Origin: JAHZMA01 sp965205905
Lineage (GTDB): Bacteria > Pseudomonadota > Alphaproteobacteria > JABAAW01 > JAHZMA01
Direction: 5' to 3'
Length of the DNA stretch: 64,000 nt
NCBI GenBank assembly: GCA_965205905.1
Contig: CBDBHZ010000012.1
Span: 124,001 to 188,000 of the forward strand
Shown: positions 55,324-64,000 of the stretch, piece by piece
How positions within the stretch are numbered: position 1 is the stretch's first letter
How the letters are laid out: each line of letters opens with the position of its first letter
The notes under the pieces: model-generated
What the model was told of the DNA's origin: nothing
Database searches by the model: none
Seen by the model: only the letters and a program-made list of their open reading frames with translations
Translations under genes and position numbers: made by a program

Positions 55324-58300
55324 TTATTTGGTAGCGGTGAAAGCATCGATGGTATGTATGCCAGTTGTAGAGCCGTCATTGCCTACCTCAAATTGGTCAA
55401 CAGAAAATTCAGTTTCAGCACCATTCAGCGTTGCGGTTACAGTACCACTGGTGGTGGGGGCTACCGTTTCATTGATTGTGCCAATCGTAAAATTACCACC
55501 TTTATTGGTAACAGTGCCAGTGATTTGCTTGCTGGTATCATCATAGGTAAGGGTGGCATTTTCAATATTAAGAAAATCCATCGCTGTTCCATTATAGCTA
55601 CTATATGCGCCTGTTAGATTGGCCGCTCTGGTATTTGTCATATCCATGGTAACCTCTTTGCTGGTGAAATTCACATCTAATGCAACATCGCTTTCAGTGC
55701 CAAGACCAAAAATATTAAGCGCGAATAAATCATTTCGCAGATAACTGCCTGTGGTTGCGGTTGCGCTGAATGTTGCCATTTCATCAGCAGGGGGCATGTT
55801 ATCACCACCATTATTCTCACCACCATTATTCTCACCACCATTATTGATGGGCGGTAACAGGGCATCTAAAACCTCAAATGTTACCTGATGCGAATCATCA
55901 TTGGCGATGATGATAAAACCACCCTTAAATTTCTGTTGGTCATTATCCCAATTCGCATTAACAAAGCCTGTTGCTTCATTGATGGTTACTGTGCCACCAG
56001 CGGTTGTTATGGTGCCCGCTGTGCGCGTTGCCTCGCCATTGATGGTGGCATTGGCAGGGTTGTAATCAAGCGCGACATTTGCAATATTAAGCGCAGCTAA
56101 TGAAGTGCCATTATAGATGCCATCGATGGTTGTTACCGTGTTTTCAGTATTCATGGTAACGGCATGGGTGCCAAAATTGACATTTAATGTGATGTCGCTC
56201 ATAGTAGGCAGGCTATCAGTCGCATTTAAACCAAATTCTGTAACAAGATTCTCATTTTTATAGATGCCTGTTGCCATGCCAGTAAATTCAACATCATCAT
56301 CAATCAGCGGCTGAATATAATCTTCATTGCTTGCGCCGAACTCAACATAATGATTATTATCCCCGAATATACCCATTCTAAAATTGCCTGCAAATTGCTT
56401 ATCATCAGCATCCCAAGCTGCGGTTACTGTGCCTGCGAGTAACGGGTCAATATTGAAAGTAACGAACTCATTCTTAAAAACCCCACCTTTATTTGTCGCC
56501 GTGCCACTGATACTACCATCACTGCCATCATAAGTAAGCTGTGCTTTTCTAACATCAAGAAATGCTAATGATGCGCCAGCATCTAAGCCTGACGTTGCGA
56601 CTGTATTGTTCATATCCATCACGACTTTATTATTATCAAAATCAATATTTAACGTTAAATCGCCTGTGGTTTCCATAATATTACCAAAATTAAGGCTATT
56701 ATATTTATAAGTGCCTGAAGCAGTGCCTGTGAATGTAATATTATTGATTGAGGGAGGCGTTTCGGCTTGTTTACCGATGCCGAAAGTAACGGTATGGGTA
56801 TGTTGATCGCTGCCTTGTAAAGCGAAGCTACCATCAAATTGATCATCAGCCTGATTCAGAGTTGCGGTTACAGCACCTGTACCGCTAAAAAACTGAGTAA
56901 CATCACTAGAACGCGACCCTCGGTTACGGGCTGTGCCGCTCAGCATTTTAGTGTTTGCATCATAGGTCAGATTCGCCTCAGTAACATCAAGAAAATATGC
57001 ACTCTCATTGTTATACAAACCTGACGTGCCAGTGGTATTTGTCATATTCATAATAACATTATTATCAGTGAAATTAACATTGAACGTTAGGTTACTGGTG
57101 GTATCAAATGGGACACCACCATTATTATGATATGTGTAAGTGCCAGTCGCCGTGCCGCTAAATATAGCCGTAACAGCTGGTTTAACCGCATTTGGGTCTT
57201 CACCAAAGCTAATGCTATGCGTATAATTTATGTGTGGGTTTTCGGTATCCGCATTCATCAGATTATAACCACCATAATATTGATTGCTATCATTGAGCGC
57301 AGCATTAAAGCCACCTGTTTCAGCCGTGAAATTGAGCATGGTAAGATTATCAAATGTGCCACCTTTATTGGTTACGTTGCCCGCAAGCATTTTACTGCTT
57401 GCTGTATATGTAAGAGGGGTATCTTCAACATCTAGCATCGCAATCGATTTATCTTTCCAATAACCATCGCTTGTTACCGTCGTATTTTGGATATTGATGC
57501 GCGCTTGGTTGCTTGTTAGATTAACATCGATTGTTAGCATGGCTGTTGTGGCAAGCCTACCTGTGAAGATATTATTAAAAACCCCTGATACCACATTTGT
57601 GAATTTTGCGGTAACATCAGCGGGTATGGCGATTGCATCTGCGCCAAACCCAACCTGATGCATATCATTTGTGCCTGTTAGCGTGAACATGCCATCAAAG
57701 GCAGATTCATTACCATTCAAAGTGGCACTGATATTACCCGTTGCAGGGGCAAGACTTATCACCGAAAAAGCACCGCCTTTATTTTGAACATTATTACCTT
57801 GTATCATTTTCATGTTGGCATCATAGGTAAGTTCCGCATCAATAATATTCAAAAAATCTAACGCTGTGCCATTCCATTGTTCATTATTGATTGTTGTTTT
57901 GGTGTTCAGCATATTCATCTTAACTTCGCTACGCGTAAAATTCACATTCAATGTAAGGTCGCTACTGGTAGGAATGCTGGTGATGCTTAAACCTGCTAAA
58001 GTCGCTAAAGTCGCATTGGTATAAATGCCAGTCGCAACGCTTGTAAATTCTACAATCTCGTCAGTAGGCGAGGCGAGTGTTGCATTGCCGAACGCTACAA
58101 TATGGCGGTAATCATCACTGCCCGTTAGCGTGAAACCGCCATCAAAATTACCCTTAGAATCATCTGCGGTATCATCGAAAATTGCATTGACATTGCCCGT
58201 TGCGCTGGCGATAGTGATACCATCATATGTGCCAACGGCATTTGTTACAGTGCCACCAAACGTTTTGCTGGCTGGATTATAGGTAAAAATTGTGTCGTTG

Positions 58301-59568
58301 ATATTAAGAAACTGTAATTTTGTTGTATTATCGGATGCCAGTGCCGTATTTTCCATCTTCATGGTAATTTTATTATCCGTAAAATTAACATCAAATGTGA
58401 GGTCGCTGGTTGTTGAGACATAGCTATCACTTGAACCGAGTGCAGCTGCCAATGGCATATTAACATAATAGCCATTTGCATCGCGTGTGAATTTTGCGGT
58501 AACATCAGCTGGTGGCATAATCATTGTATTTCCGAACACAACAATATGACTATCGTCTGTGCTTGTTAGAGTGAACCCACCATTAAGTTGCCCTTTGCCA
58601 TTATTGGCAGCAGCATCGTAAGTTGCGTCCACCATACCACTTGCAGACGCAATGGTAAACGTATCAAAATATGTGCCACCTTTATTGCTGACAGTACCAG
58701 TAATTTTATGATCAGTTGGATTATAATTAAGTTGTGGTTTCTCACTCACAATATCCAGACTATGCAATGATTGCTTATCGAATTGGCTACCCGGCATAAC
58801 TGCTACTGTATTTTCCATATTCATGATAACTTGCTGGTTTGTAAAATTCACATTAAATGTAATATCGCTTTCAGTATTAATATTACTTGCAGTTATACCA
58901 GCCAGTTTTGCGTATTGTGAGTTTGAAAGCGGTATATTGGTATAAATACCTGTTGCTGTGCTTGTGAATTTTGCGATAACATCAAAGGGTATTGTGATTG
59001 CATTGGCACCGAAACCAACATCATGCGTATTCCCCGCATTTGTTAGCAGGAACCCACCATTAAATTGCCCCTTGCCATTATTGGCAGAAGCATCGTAAGT
59101 TGCGTTTAGCGTGCCTGTTGCAGAATCAATATCATCCATATTGCGCTTATATGTGCCACCGATATTTGTTACAGTGCCGCTAAATTTTTTGCTGGTAGGA
59201 TTATAGTCAAATTCTGTGTCGTTAATATTAAGAAAAGGTAATTCTGTGTTATTAAAATTATCGGTGGTTTTTGCCTTTGTGTCTGTCATCTTCATGGTTA
59301 TTTTATTACGCGTAAAATTCACATCTAATGTTAACTCGCTTTCAGTAAATATGTCATCACTATCTAAATTTTCTTCCACTACTAAAGCACCATTCCGATA
59401 AACACCCGTTGCCGTGCTTGTGAATTTTGTGATTTTACCATCACCAAGCGCAAGTGGCTCTTCTTTTACATTGGTAACTGTGCTTACATTATTAGCATCA
59501 CTACCATTACTACAAGCGGTTAATGATAAGGCAATAAATGTAAGAGACAGGATTAGTTTGATTGGCAT
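55324..59568 (-). CDS. Large lipoprotein with nine TbpB-like repeats
   Basis: A 1,414-residue lipoprotein: signal peptide with lipobox LTAC (Cys near residue 19). Nine domains of roughly 140-160 residues follow. Each opens with a KFTSTATGxYxN-like strand, has a DVNFTxxxxxMxMxNT core, then YNPxSKxxxGTVTNKGGT, and closes with FxGGFTLTGxDxxHxVxFG. The order of motifs parallels the domains of the giant protein at 3-7667, so both look like chains of TbpB-type barrels. A GGENN repeat linker (three units, about 55800-55845) precedes the last domain. AGGAG precedes the ATG. Surface attachment is likely; ligand unknown. The frame is intact although the znu genes next to it are not. Confidence 0.8.
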   Translation of the reverse strand: MPIKLILSLTFIALSLTACSNGSDANNVSTVTNVKEEPLALGDGKITKFTSTATGVYRNGALVVEENLDSDDIFTESELTLDVNFTRNKITMKMTDTKAKTTDNFNNTELPFLNINDTEFDYNPTSKKFSGTVTNIGGTYKRNMDDIDSATGTLNATYDASANNGKGQFNGGFLLTNAGNTHDVGFGANAITIPFDVIAKFTSTATGIYTNIPLSNSQYAKLAGITASNINTESDITFNVNFTNQQVIMNMENTVAVMPGSQFDKQSLHSLDIVSEKPQLNYNPTDHKITGTVSNKGGTYFDTFTIASASGMVDATYDAAANNGKGQLNGGFTLTSTDDSHIVVFGNTMIMPPADVTAKFTRDANGYYVNMPLAAALGSSDSYVSTTSDLTFDVNFTDNKITMKMENTALASDNTTKLQFLNINDTIFTYNPASKTFGGTVTNAVGTYDGITIASATGNVNAIFDDTADDSKGNFDGGFTLTGSDDYRHIVAFGNATLASPTDEIVEFTSVATGIYTNATLATLAGLSITSIPTSSDLTLNVNFTRSEVKMNMLNTKTTINNEQWNGTALDFLNIIDAELTYDANMKMIQGNNVQNKGGAFSVISLAPATGNISATLNGNESAFDGMFTLTGTNDMHQVGFGADAIAIPADVTAKFTNVVSGVFNNIFTGRLATTAMLTIDVNLTSNQARINIQNTTVTSDGYWKDKSIAMLDVEDTPLTYTASSKMLAGNVTNKGGTFDNLTMLNFTAETGGFNAALNDSNQYYGGYNLMNADTENPHINYTHSISFGEDPNAVKPAVTAIFSGTATGTYTYHNNGGVPFDTTSNLTFNVNFTDNNVIMNMTNTTGTSGLYNNESAYFLDVTEANLTYDANTKMLSGTARNRGSRSSDVTQFFSGTGAVTATLNQADDQFDGSFALQGSDQHTHTVTFGIGKQAETPPSINNITFTGTASGTYKYNSLNFGNIMETTGDLTLNIDFDNNKVVMDMNNTVATSGLDAGASLAFLDVRKAQLTYDGSDGSISGTATNKGGVFKNEFVTFNIDPLLAGTVTAAWDADDKQFAGNFRMGIFGDNNHYVEFGASNEDYIQPLIDDDVEFTGMATGIYKNENLVTEFGLNATDSLPTMSDITLNVNFGTHAVTMNTENTVTTIDGIYNGTSLAALNIANVALDYNPANATINGEATRTAGTITTAGGTVTINEATGFVNANWDNDQQKFKGGFIIIANDDSHQVTFEVLDALLPPINNGGENNGGENNGGDNMPPADEMATFSATATTGSYLRNDLFALNIFGLGTESDVALDVNFTSKEVTMDMTNTRAANLTGAYSSYNGTAMDFLNIENATLTYDDTSKQITGTVTNKGGNFTIGTINETVAPTTSGTVTATLNGAETEFSVDQFEVGNDGSTTGIHTIDAFTATK

Positions 59569-59705
59569 TGCTTTACTCCTCAGCTAAGTAGCACATATTT
59601 TATCTATCACGATGCAATTATTTTGTCAATCAGTTAGAACAACATTACGTTACCATACAACTATCATAATATTTTGAGAAAAACATATGAAATGCTATTT
59701 CAAAA

Positions 59706-59780
59706 TGGAGCGGGCGATGGGATTCGGACCCACGACTTCAACCTTGGCAAGGTTGCGCTCTACCCCTGAGCTACGCCCGC
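59706..59780 (-). tRNA. tRNA-Gly (GCC)
   Basis: 75 bases with encoded CCA. The acceptor stem GCGGGCG/CGCCCGC, D-arm AGCTCAGGGGTAGAGC and anticodon loop TTGCCAA fold normally. The T-loop reads TCCGAAT where TTCGAAT is usual, so position 55 is C instead of U. Read on the minus strand between the lipoprotein and TPR genes. Confidence 0.93.
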
Positions 59781-59856
59781 ATGTCATAATATTATACTTT
59801 AGAAAGAAAATTTACACAAGCGCGTGCCATTTGGCAAGCAAAATATGTGTTTTTAC

Positions 59857-61029
59857 TCATAATTCTTGATTTTTAATCTGTTTTCTCATTTCTTCCGCAC
59901 CTTCCGCACCTAATTCTAGTGCTTTTTCCAAATCTTTCAGTGCTTCTTGTGGCTTACCGCTCTTATAGCGCGCAATCGCCCTATCCATATAAACCAAGCC
60001 GACATCTACATTTAACCGCAAGGCAAGGCGATAATCGGTAATCGCGCCTTCATAATCACCCGATTCTGCCTTTGCCTTGCCACGATTATGGAAAGCGGCG
60101 GGATAATAAGGGTTAATGGCAATGGCACGGCTATATTCTTCAATCGCGCCTTGCACATCGCCCAGTGCCACTTTGGCAATGCCGATACTGTTATGGGGGG
60201 TGGCATCGGCAGGGTTATGTTGTAATGCTTGGCGATAGGCTTTGATGGCGGCTTCATATTCGCCAATGCCTGCGCGTTCCCAACCAATATAATGATAGTA
60301 GTTGGCTTGCACCACTTCATGGCTAACGCCATCATCTTTTTGCGCGAGCATATTGAGCAAGGCAAGTGGGATAAATGTTTGTTCAATAGCGTCTTCATCA
60401 GTGTCAATAGCGTCAGGCAGAGCATCGTCAGTGGCATCTTGACCAGTGGCATCTTGATTTGCCAATAAATTTTCTGTTTCTGCTTTTGCCGCATCATCGG
60501 CAAGTGGGGTATCATCGGCAATTAGTTCGTCGATAGGCGTTTCGTTGATTTCTTGGATGTCAGCCAGTTTGATGGCTTCTTGTTGTGTTGATTCTGCCTG
60601 TAGTGATTCTTGCAACATTGTTTCTTGTTGGGCTAATTTTATCTGTTTTTGGGCGAGTTGCTTTTGTTCATAAGCCTCTTTACGCTTTTGCTCACGTTTT
60701 ATGAGTGTCTGACGTTTTGCCTTGCGCTCTTGTAAGATTTTTTGCTGTATGTCTTTGTTAAATTTTTTAAGATTATCTTCATATTCCTGTAGCGAGATGG
60801 CATAAGAATCGGTGCGATAGAATAATTGCTTTTTGGCATTATTACCCAACTCACCACTATTTTGTGCACTACTATTTTTTGTTGCATCTGTTGTAGCAGT
60901 TTTTTTTGTGTTGTCAGCTTTTACCGAAACAGTCGATTCTGTGCTGTTTTTTACAACAGCACCAGAACATGCCAATAATATCAGCAAAATTGTGATAACC
61001 ACACTATGACGCAGTAACGTCACTCTCAT
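59857..61029 (-). CDS. TPR-repeat lipoprotein
   Basis: 390 residues. Signal peptide with lipobox LLAC (Cys near residue 22). A lysine/glutamine-rich coiled coil lies at about 85-150, then an acidic low-complexity stretch (about 155-215). Four tetratricopeptide repeats follow (about 245-380), with signatures such as GIGEYEAAIKAYRQALQHNP and GDYEGAITDYRLALRLN. This is a typical periplasmic or outer-membrane protein-protein scaffold. The partner is not known. Confidence 0.82.
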   Translation of the reverse strand: MRVTLLRHSVVITILLILLACSGAVVKNSTESTVSVKADNTKKTATTDATKNSSAQNSGELGNNAKKQLFYRTDSYAISLQEYEDNLKKFNKDIQQKILQERKAKRQTLIKREQKRKEAYEQKQLAQKQIKLAQQETMLQESLQAESTQQEAIKLADIQEINETPIDELIADDTPLADDAAKAETENLLANQDATGQDATDDALPDAIDTDEDAIEQTFIPLALLNMLAQKDDGVSHEVVQANYYHYIGWERAGIGEYEAAIKAYRQALQHNPADATPHNSIGIAKVALGDVQGAIEEYSRAIAINPYYPAAFHNRGKAKAESGDYEGAITDYRLALRLNVDVGLVYMDRAIARYKSGKPQEALKDLEKALELGAEGAEEMRKQIKNQEL

Positions 61030-61083
61030 CTCTGTTTTTCCTCATTTTTTTATTTATAAAAGCTATTCTAGCATGATTCTCTG

Positions 61084-61392
61084 TTAAAGAAAGTCTTTTT
61101 TAAGGTTTCTTAAATTTTGTATGATTGCTTGGTATCGCATTTTAAATGTTTGATTCTTTTGAGTTGGCATAAAAAACATGCTCATTCCTAATAGCAACCA
61201 TATAACGACACCAATAAAAAATAAGGGTGGGTTAGCCTCCACCCATGTTCTGTTCACCATAGTATTTTCTAAAAATATAGTGCGCCATAACGTAGCGCGC
61301 CCATTCAGGGCTTCTTTTAACGTTATGATGATGGTAATCGTGCCGATACTATTGAGCAAAAGCCGTAATGTAAAAAAATTTTGTATTTTCAT
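61084..61392 (-). CDS. Small membrane protein, unknown
   Basis: 102 residues with two hydrophobic helices (about 9-27 and 55-75, the second FFIGVVIWLLLGMSMFFM) and a basic C-terminus. Not recognised. It lies alone between the TPR lipoprotein and the MFS gene on the same strand. Confidence 0.6.
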   Translation of the reverse strand: MKIQNFFTLRLLLNSIGTITIIITLKEALNGRATLWRTIFLENTMVNRTWVEANPPLFFIGVVIWLLLGMSMFFMPTQKNQTFKMRYQAIIQNLRNLKKDFL

Positions 61393-61433
61393 GATGCTTT
61401 CATAGCAAAACTATCATAAAACTGCAATGATTA

Positions 61434-62637
61434 TTATTGTGCGATTTTATTCGTTCTATAGGTAATTATCAACCCGATGAGACAGGTGAGTAAATAGCCC
61501 CCCACCAATGAATATAATGTGCCATCATAAAGTTGCGATAATGTGGTGCCGATAACAACCGAAATCAGCGTTGACACCGAAGCAATCACCGATGATGCCA
61601 TGCCCGCCAAATGCCCCATCGGCAAAATTGCCATGCTATTCAGGTTGCCAATCAGAATGCCCGCGCCAAAAGCTGTTACATACAGAAATATCATCAAACT
61701 CCACAAAGGTGGCGAGCCATTGCCATAAAGCGTTACTACCGAAAATATCGCCGAGCTAATCACAATGCCAGCAAAAGAATAGATGGCAAGCGTTTTCATC
61801 TCTATCCTATCCACCAAGCGGGTATTCACCAATGATGATAGACCAAAAAATAAAGCGATACTGGCGAAATAAAGAGGAAATTTTGTGCCTGTATCATATT
61901 GATTTTGAAAGATTTGTTGCGTGCTATTCAGATAATTTAAGAAGCCCGCAAACATTAAGCCAAGCGCAATGCTATAGCCAACTGTTTTTTTATTGGCAAA
62001 TACCTCACGCACCGCTTGCATGATGCTTGTTACCGAAAATGGACGACGATATTCGGGATGCAATGTTTCTTCTTGGCGCCACGCATACCAACATGTAACG
62101 ATGAAAGTCAAGACCAGAAAGCGCAACAAAAATCATCCGCCAACCGCTAAATAATAAAATCAACTGCCCAAATGCGGGCGCAATCGCGGGCATGGCGATA
62201 AATACCATAATAATGAAAGATGATATTTTTGCCACCATCACGCCATCAAATTTATCGCGCACCATCGTAAAAGCCAGCACACGCGGGGCGGCAATGCCGA
62301 AACCTTGAATGAATCTGCCAATCAGCATGGTGGTATAATCTTGCGCGATGATGGATAATAGTGTGCCAAGCCCAAACAGACCTAACGCAAAATAACAGAC
62401 TTTCTTGCGTCCGTAACTATCGGCAAGCGGGCCGTAAATAAAAATACCGCACGCCATACCAAAAAACACCATCGCAATCACCAGCTGAATATCATTGGGA
62501 TTGGTGAGTTGAAAATCGGTGGCAATCGCATTGAAAGCAGGCAACATCGCATCAATCGTCAGCGATACCAGCGACATCATCGCCGCCATCAGTAACACAA
62601 ATTCGGTTGGGCTAGTAATATGAGGTTTTTTATTCAT
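61434..62637 (-). pseudogene. Bcr/CflA-type MFS efflux transporter, frameshifted
   Basis: The first half, starting MNKKPHITSPTEFVLLMAAMM, shows the MFS loop GPLADSYGRKKV and RFIQGFGIAAPRVLAFTMVRD, typical of the Bcr/CflA drug-resistance group. At about 62130-62136 (a T-run on the coding strand) the frame changes; the second frame continues with LRFLVLTFIVTCWYAWRQEETLHPEYRRPF and six more membrane segments to NKIAQ. Joined, it is a normal 12-helix transporter of about 400 residues. Pseudogene or sequencing error. Confidence 0.82.
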
Positions 62638-62736
62638 GCCTCATTGCCTATCAGTCACACCATGTAAACGCAAGTGAATTTAGCGGTGGAAGCAAAATAT
62701 ACTTGCTTTTCTATGAAATCCAAGCAATAACATATT

Positions 62737-63588
62737 ATGAATAAAGACGACATAACAGTGCCAAAAAAAATGTTGCTAAAGCCTGACTTGCAAAAGCAAG
62801 GGCAGACATCAATCATCAGTGCCGTTAATCACAAGGGCGAGAGTGAAACATTCGCCGTGATTAATGAACGCCCGCTTACTCTGTTTTTGAACGATATGGA
62901 ACTGATTACCAATATGAGCATTGGCGATTATCCCGAATATCTGGCAGTGGGCTATCTGTTTAATCAGCATATTATCAGTGATAAAGCGCAAATCGCCAGT
63001 ATTGACCATGATGATGATTTGGGCGTGGTGGTAGTGCGAACCCATGAAAAACTTGATTTTCAAAAAACGCAAGCGCGTAAAATCCGCACATCTGGCTGCG
63101 CGCAAGGCACAATTTTTGATAATATTATTGACGAAATTAAAGGGCGCGTGATTGAAAATGATGCCAAGATTCATCAAAGCTGGTTGTTAGATTTGCAAAA
63201 ACAAATCAATCTGCAACCCTCGCTTTATTTGCAAGCAGGCGCGGTGCATGGCTGTGTGTTATGTAAAGGCAATCAGCCTTTGATTTATATGGAAGATGTG
63301 GGGCGGCATAATGCGATTGATAAAATTGCAGGCTATATGCTGATGCACGATATAACCCCGCATGATAAGATTTTTTATACCACTGGCAGGCTAACATCAG
63401 AGATGGTGATTAAAACCATCATGATGAATATCCCGATTCTATTATCGCGGTCGGGCTTTACCGATTGGGGAGTATCACTGGCGCGTGATGCGGGGCTCAC
63501 CTTGATTGGCAGAATAAGAGGGGAACGCTTTATGCTATTATCAGGCAATGAAAGAATGGTATGGGAAAAGAATGGTGCGGGGGGCTAA
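62737..63588 (+). CDS. fdhD: FdhD-type formate dehydrogenase accessory protein
   Basis: 283 residues. In E. coli FdhD passes sulfur from IscS to the molybdenum cofactor of formate dehydrogenase. Visible marks are NERPLTLFLNDMELITNMSIGDYPEYLAVGYL near the N-terminus, MEDVGRHNAIDKIAGYML and TGRLTSEMV. The usual CxxC loop reads RTSGCAQGT, with a single Cys, so the sulfur-transfer site may differ. No formate dehydrogenase gene is in the window. Formaldehyde and formate from TMAO demethylation would give such an enzyme substrate (inference). Divergent from the MFS gene. Confidence 0.85.
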   Translation: MNKDDITVPKKMLLKPDLQKQGQTSIISAVNHKGESETFAVINERPLTLFLNDMELITNMSIGDYPEYLAVGYLFNQHIISDKAQIASIDHDDDLGVVVVRTHEKLDFQKTQARKIRTSGCAQGTIFDNIIDEIKGRVIENDAKIHQSWLLDLQKQINLQPSLYLQAGAVHGCVLCKGNQPLIYMEDVGRHNAIDKIAGYMLMHDITPHDKIFYTTGRLTSEMVIKTIMMNIPILLSRSGFTDWGVSLARDAGLTLIGRIRGERFMLLSGNERMVWEKNGAGG

Positions 63589-64000
63589 AACCGCCAGCCA
63601 TAAACAAACTTAAAGCGGTTATCATCTGGATTAAGCACAGCACGCGAATCGGCGGCTGAATTAATCAAGCGGGCGCGGGCAAATTCAAGATTGATAAATT
63701 GGCGTTTCGTTATCATGGTGTGAATTTCGATTTTATCTTCAGTTTCGTAGAAGCTACTGTTAATCGCATTGTTAGAATATTCTGGAACAATGCCAAACCA
63801 TGCTTCAAGATATTTTGAGTCGCCATAGCGAATGAAACGGGTGAGATAAAATTTGGTATTATAATTTTGTAAAAAGCGCATGATAACACCAAATTCAGCA
63901 TGTTGCCCTTGATGCGAAAATTGCAATCCTGTCTCTGCTTTCGCCTCAATTTCTGTCGCTATCCAATCGTACCAAATGCGTTGCCGATAAAAAATACCCG
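63585..64000 (-). CDS. Outer-membrane beta-barrel protein, MipA/OmpV-like, 5' end outside window
   Basis: The frame is open to the right edge. The 138 visible residues alternate polar and aromatic positions like beta strands and end in FVYGWRF, a terminal Phe as needed for outer-membrane assembly. WFGIVPEYSNNAINSSFYET and ARARLINSAADSRAVL resemble the MipA/OmpV ending. It overlaps the fdhD stop by 4 bp, convergently. Family call is moderate. Confidence 0.55.
   Translation of the reverse strand, partial: GIFYRQRIWYDWIATEIEAKAETGLQFSHQGQHAEFGVIMRFLQNYNTKFYLTRFIRYGDSKYLEAWFGIVPEYSNNAINSSFYETEDKIEIHTMITKRQFINLEFARARLINSAADSRAVLNPDDNRFKFVYGWRF

Overview
The window looks like chromosomal DNA of an AT-rich marine alphaproteobacterium. 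The evidence is the trimethylamine/TMAO gene set, the alphaproteobacterial-type glycine-betaine ABC transporters, an RpoH-type sigma factor, and Shine-Dalgarno sites of the AGGAG/GAGG type. I cannot name the genus; SAR116-, Rhodospirillales- or SAR11-related lineages are plausible (inference). No rRNA operon, CRISPR array, phage structural gene or transposase is visible.

Layout. 1-7.7 kb: the 3' part of a giant secreted or surface protein with eight tandem TbpB-like beta-barrel repeats. 7.7-9.2 kb: two short-chain dehydrogenases. 9.2-17.8 kb: a divergent catabolic locus. ProV-ProW-ProX and an MttB-family methyltransferase run leftward. A DapA-family lyase, an aldehyde dehydrogenase and an FAD amine oxidoreductase run rightward, from back-to-back promoters. 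18-24.6 kb: an accessory defence region with a decayed type IIG restriction-modification gene, then DUF5131, TcmP, a block of GC-rich repeats and an Abi-like gene. The last four sit between perfect 25-bp inverted repeats.

24.7-43.8 kb: a methylated-amine catabolic island. A one-strand run encodes an FAD oxidoreductase, gmaS, mgsABC, two unrecognised proteins, the TMAO transporter tmoXVW and the TMAO demethylase tdm. Next to it are a divergent GntR regulator, a second FAD oxidoreductase, tmm (trimethylamine monooxygenase), a 58-aa membrane protein and an Amt transporter. Together they would take TMA to TMAO to DMA, and MMA to N-methylglutamate. The known DMA monooxygenase (dmmDABC) and the four-subunit N-methylglutamate dehydrogenase (mgdABCD) are not seen, so the two FAD enzymes and the two unknown proteins are candidates for the missing steps.

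44-49.8 kb: a photolyase, then a second accessory region. A DUF262/GmrSD-like gene and a DUF3800 gene are bracketed by 82-bp imperfect inverted repeats, followed by a small membrane coiled-coil protein. 49.8-64 kb: housekeeping genes (purH, rpoH), a zinc-uptake locus znuABC in which all three genes carry single-base frameshifts, a nine-repeat TbpB-like lipoprotein, tRNA-Gly(GCC), a TPR lipoprotein, a frameshifted Bcr/CflA-type MFS gene, fdhD, and the 3' part of an outer-membrane protein gene running off the right edge.
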